This document shows, piece by piece, positions 31,403 to 33,443 of a stretch of DNA of 33,443 nucleotides. Source of the stretch: UMGS1696 sp964457685 (GTDB taxonomy: Bacteria; Bacillota; Clostridia; Oscillospirales; CAG-272). Location: positions 1-33,443 of the forward strand of contig CAYWFS010000024.1 in assembly GCA_964457685.1 (NCBI GenBank), given 5' to 3'. The notes beneath the pieces were generated by a model. The model was given only the letters and a program-made list of their open reading frames with translations, had not been told where the DNA came from and made no database searches. The translations under genes were made by a program, and so were the position numbers. How positions within the stretch are numbered: position 1 is the stretch's first letter; each line of letters starts with the position of its first letter.

Positions 31403-32788
31403 TTACATACTCAGCTCACGGTAAGTCTTGCGGATGAAGATAAACGAAAGAACGAACGTGAGTATGTCGGCGATGGGGCAGGAGAGGAATATTCCGTCAA
31501 GACCCATGAATATCGGGAGAATAATCGGAATCGCAACACCGAAAACAATCTCTCTTGTCATGGATATTGCGGTAGAAGCACCTGCCTTTCCGAGAGCCTG
31601 AAGATAGATGAACGTGCCTTTGTTTACCGTTGCAAGTGGCATCATGCAGAGATAGAGACGGAATGCCTTTACCGCAAAATCGGTGTAATACGCACTTTCG
31701 TTTGAAGCACCGAAAACAGACGCTATCTGAAGCGGGAAAAGCTCGACAAGAACAGTTGAGAGAAGTCCGACCGCCGCCTCAGCAATGAGAAGATATGTGA
31801 AAAGCTTTTTGGCTCTGTCGCGTCTGCCCGCACCCATGTTGTAGCCGACAACGGGAATACAGCCTGCCGCCATACCTATTGCGATAGAAGCGGCTATCTG
31901 GAAGAACTTCATGACGATACCAAGCACGGCAAGAGGTATCTGAGCGTATTCCTCAAGACCGAAAACAGGATCGAGGGCACCGTATTTCATGCAGGTATTC
32001 TGTACTGCCGCCATTGAAACAACGAGGGAAATCTGGGCGAGAAAGCTTGTAAGTCCGAGTGCGACAAAGCGTTTTATCAGATTGAAATTCAACTTAAAGC
32101 TGCTTTTTTCAAGCTTTACCGCCTTCATGTGACAAACGTACCAAATCACAAGAACTGCGGTTGCCACCTGACCGATAACCGTAGCGATAGCCGCACCCAT
32201 CATGCCCCATTTAAATACATAAATGAAAACAGGGTCGAGGATTATGTTTATTGCGGCACCGGCGAGAGTTGATACCATGGCAAAGCGAGGACTTCCGTCA
32301 CTGCGGATAATGGGGTTCATTGACTGACCGAACATATAAAAGGGAATGCCGAGAGTTATGTAGAAGAAATATTCACGGGAAAGCTCATAGGTTTCGGAAT
32401 TGACACGACCGCCGAACATGGTGAGAATCGGGTCTGCGAAAATGAGATACACGACCATGAGAAATATACTGCTTGCGACACAAAGTACAACGGAGTTTCC
32501 GACACTGCGGTGAGCCTCCTCTTTCTTTCCGCTTCCGAGTGAAAGACTTACAAAGGCACAGCAACCGTCACCGAGCATAACGGCAATTCCGAGAGCTATT
32601 ACGGTGAGAGGGAATACGACGGTGTTTGCCGCATTTCCGTATGAGCCGAGATAGGAAGCATTCGCTATGAATATCTGGTCTACGATGTTGTATAAAGCTC
32701 CCACGAGAAGTGATATAACACAGGGTGTGGCGTATTTTCTCATAAGCTTGCCAAGCTTTTCTTTTGCGAGATATGAGTTGTCTTGCAT
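31403..32788 (-). CDS. MATE family efflux transporter
   Basis: 461 residues from ATG at 32788, chosen because AGGAGGT lies 9 nt upstream; the open frame continues upstream through the promoter and hairpin. MATE features: YATPCVISLLVGALYNIVDQIFIA in helix 1-2, GDGCCAFVSLSLGSGKKEEA, GIPFYMFGQSMNPIIRSDGSPRFAM, GAAINIILDPVFIYVFKWGMMGAAIATVIGQ and a second half with GMAAGCIPVVGYNMGAGRRDRAKK. Twelve helices are expected. Members export drugs or metabolites against Na+ or H+; the substrate is unknown. Its promoter and attenuator-like leader suggest regulation by transcription termination. Confidence 0.93.
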   Translation of the reverse strand: MQDNSYLAKEKLGKLMRKYATPCVISLLVGALYNIVDQIFIANASYLGSYGNAANTVVFPLTVIALGIAVMLGDGCCAFVSLSLGSGKKEEAHRSVGNSVVLCVASSIFLMVVYLIFADPILTMFGGRVNSETYELSREYFFYITLGIPFYMFGQSMNPIIRSDGSPRFAMVSTLAGAAINIILDPVFIYVFKWGMMGAAIATVIGQVATAVLVIWYVCHMKAVKLEKSSFKLNFNLIKRFVALGLTSFLAQISLVVSMAAVQNTCMKYGALDPVFGLEEYAQIPLAVLGIVMKFFQIAASIAIGMAAGCIPVVGYNMGAGRRDRAKKLFTYLLIAEAAVGLLSTVLVELFPLQIASVFGASNESAYYTDFAVKAFRLYLCMMPLATVNKGTFIYLQALGKAGASTAISMTREIVFGVAIPIILPIFMGLDGIFLSCPIADILTFVLSFIFIRKTYRELSM

Positions 32789-32808
32789 ATATAATTGACC
32801 TCCTAAAA

Positions 32809-32846
32809 CAAAAAATGCGTAAGCCCCAAATAAACCGGACTTACGC
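32809..32846 (-). promoter_or_regulatory. Terminator-like hairpin in the MATE leader (candidate attenuator)
   Basis: On the minus strand, GCGTAAG (32846-32840) pairs with CTTACGC (32823-32817) and is followed by ATTTTTTG. The Shine-Dalgarno sequence begins a few bases later. The hairpin falls within the first 45 or so nt of the transcript. Confidence 0.65.
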
Positions 32847-32867
32847 TTCATGCAACTCGTTCGTAGT

Positions 32868-32896
32868 ATTGTATCATATCGAAAAGTAAATGTCAA
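32868..32896 (-). promoter_or_regulatory. Sigma-A promoter of the MATE gene
   Basis: On the minus strand, TTGACA (32896-32891), 17-bp spacer, TACAAT (32873-32868) with TGA before the -10. Confidence 0.9.
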
Positions 32897-32970
32897 AAGG
32901 CTTTTTGCACGAAAATGTCGGTGAGACGGAGGAGAATGTATAAAATCCATGCTCTTTTGTCCGGCGATGT

Positions 32971-32999
32971 TTGACATTTGTTCGGTTGCGTGGTAAAAT
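32971..32999 (+). promoter_or_regulatory. Sigma-A promoter of the right-edge cassette
   Basis: TTGACA at 32971-32976, 17-bp spacer, TAAAAT at 32994-32999. Confidence 0.85.
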
Positions 33000-33062
33000 G
33001 CAGATGTAGATGAAAATGGTATGATTGACGGAGAAATACAAAAAATATTTTAGGGGGATATT

Positions 33063-33347
33063 ATGATAGGAGGAAATGTTAATGATTTTGTAAATCATAT
33101 ATATTCAGGTCAGGATACAGTGTTTATATTTAAAAAAATCAAATACTGGTTTCAAGGTTATAATGTGGACATGGGAAACTGGCATATAGAAATTTTTCAA
33201 ATTGAACCTTCTGAAAGCAATGAATATTTATGGACATATGAAGCTGACAGTATTGAGCAATGTTTAGAAGCTTTTGAAAATGCACCGATATGGAACGGGA
33301 AAACATTTTGGGAAGTTGAGAATGAGATTGAATGGGTTGACGAATAA
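33063..33347 (+). CDS. Immunity-like small acidic protein, relative of the one at 15607
   Basis: 94 residues, AGGGGGA before the ATG. Rich in aromatic and acidic residues (KKIKYWFQGYN, NWHIEIFQIEP). Its end, QCLEAFENAPIWNGKTFWEVENEIE, shares the C-E-FENA-I-G-T-E-E-EI pattern with the 101-residue protein of the cassette at 15.6 kb. It directly precedes another MGGRG gene, though in the opposite order to the first cassette. Function as an immunity protein is inferred from this recurring company. AT-rich codon use. Confidence 0.7.
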   Translation: MIGGNVNDFVNHIYSGQDTVFIFKKIKYWFQGYNVDMGNWHIEIFQIEPSESNEYLWTYEADSIEQCLEAFENAPIWNGKTFWEVENEIEWVDE

Positions 33348-33350
33348 ACA

Positions 33351-33385
33351 AAAGGTGGTGCGATAATATGGGTGGCAGAGGAACA
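33351..33385 (+). repeat. 35-bp start-site block shared with 16285-16319
   Basis: Ribosome site AAAGGTGGTGCG, ATG and first codons; 31 of 35 bases equal the block in the first cassette. Confidence 0.85.
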
Positions 33386-33443
33386 TTCGCAAGCGGGGGA
33401 TTGCCGGAAGAAGCACATTTGTCTTCGGCTTATATCATGTTGA
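33368..33443 (+). CDS. Start of a second MGGRG toxin-like gene (cut by the window edge)
   Basis: 25 residues visible: MGGRGTFASGG, LPEEAHLSS, AYIML. The first block equals the MGGRGT start of the cassette gene at 16302, and LPEEAH matches the LPEESH that follows the frameshift there. The region between, about 30 residues in the first copy, is missing here, and with it the slippery site. The rest of the gene lies outside. Confidence 0.75.
   Translation, partial: MGGRGTFASGGLPEEAHLSSAYIML

Noticed and set aside
32789..32977. Longer N-terminus of the MATE transporter
   Set aside because: The extension passes through the -10 and -35 boxes and the leader hairpin; AGGAGGT marks the ATG at 32788. 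A start at 32851 is kept only as a possibility in the attenuator finding.

Overview
The window looks like a chromosome segment from a low-to-mid-GC Gram-positive of class Clostridia, most likely an uncultured gut member of the Ruminococcaceae/Oscillospiraceae type. The grounds are IreB, DUF3842-type and RNHCP-type proteins, a PdaA-type deacetylase, GH95 and GH36 glycosidases, strong AGGAGG ribosome sites and textbook TTGACA-17-TATAAT promoters. No rRNA, tRNA, CRISPR array, transposase or integrase was recognised. Assignments rest on motif reading by eye, without database searches.

Layout. 1-425: end of a cell-surface protein with a Glu/Thr/Val/Ala repeat and a C-terminal membrane anchor. 572-3547: lipoprotein polysaccharide deacetylase, a small membrane-anchored protein and a sugar-isomerase-like TIM barrel. 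3617-6318: minus-strand operon of three exported proteins (a secreted protein with an apparently frame-shifted membrane tail, then two lipoproteins). 6483-9736: minus-strand glycosidase operon (GH36 alpha-galactosidase and an unassigned TIM-barrel hydrolase). 9932-12202: minus-strand ireB / Fe-S aldo-keto reductase / ribF operon. 12442-15064: pdaA / mnmA / DUF3842 operon. 15219-15470: Cys-rich acidic membrane microprotein.

15479-17337 is the most unusual part: an AT-rich cassette bounded by two identical 58-bp direct repeats, each an intrinsic terminator. It carries, on the minus strand, a DUF4417 protein, a toxin-like protein beginning MGGRG whose frame is broken exactly at an A_AAA_AAG slippery heptamer, and a small immunity-like protein. 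A relative of the immunity-like gene and the start of another MGGRG gene reappear at the right edge (33063-33443), sharing a 35-bp start-site block (31/35 identical).

17449-22654: operon of penicillin-binding protein 2, endonuclease III, CCA-adding enzyme, a Cys-rich small protein and a lipid kinase. 22658-24116: small membrane and zinc-ribbon-like proteins. 24123-24357: a nested RNA hairpin and the terminator of the rplM-rpsI operon (24379-25235). 25542-31305: GH95 fucosidase followed by a large exported protein and a three-helix membrane protein. 31403-32788: MATE transporter with a terminator-like hairpin in its short 5' leader.

The core genes serve envelope building, tRNA maturation, ribosome synthesis and flavin supply. 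The glycosidases lack signal peptides and fit intracellular use of imported host or plant oligosaccharides. The MGGRG/DUF4417 cassettes look like a mobile conflict system inserted between core genes.
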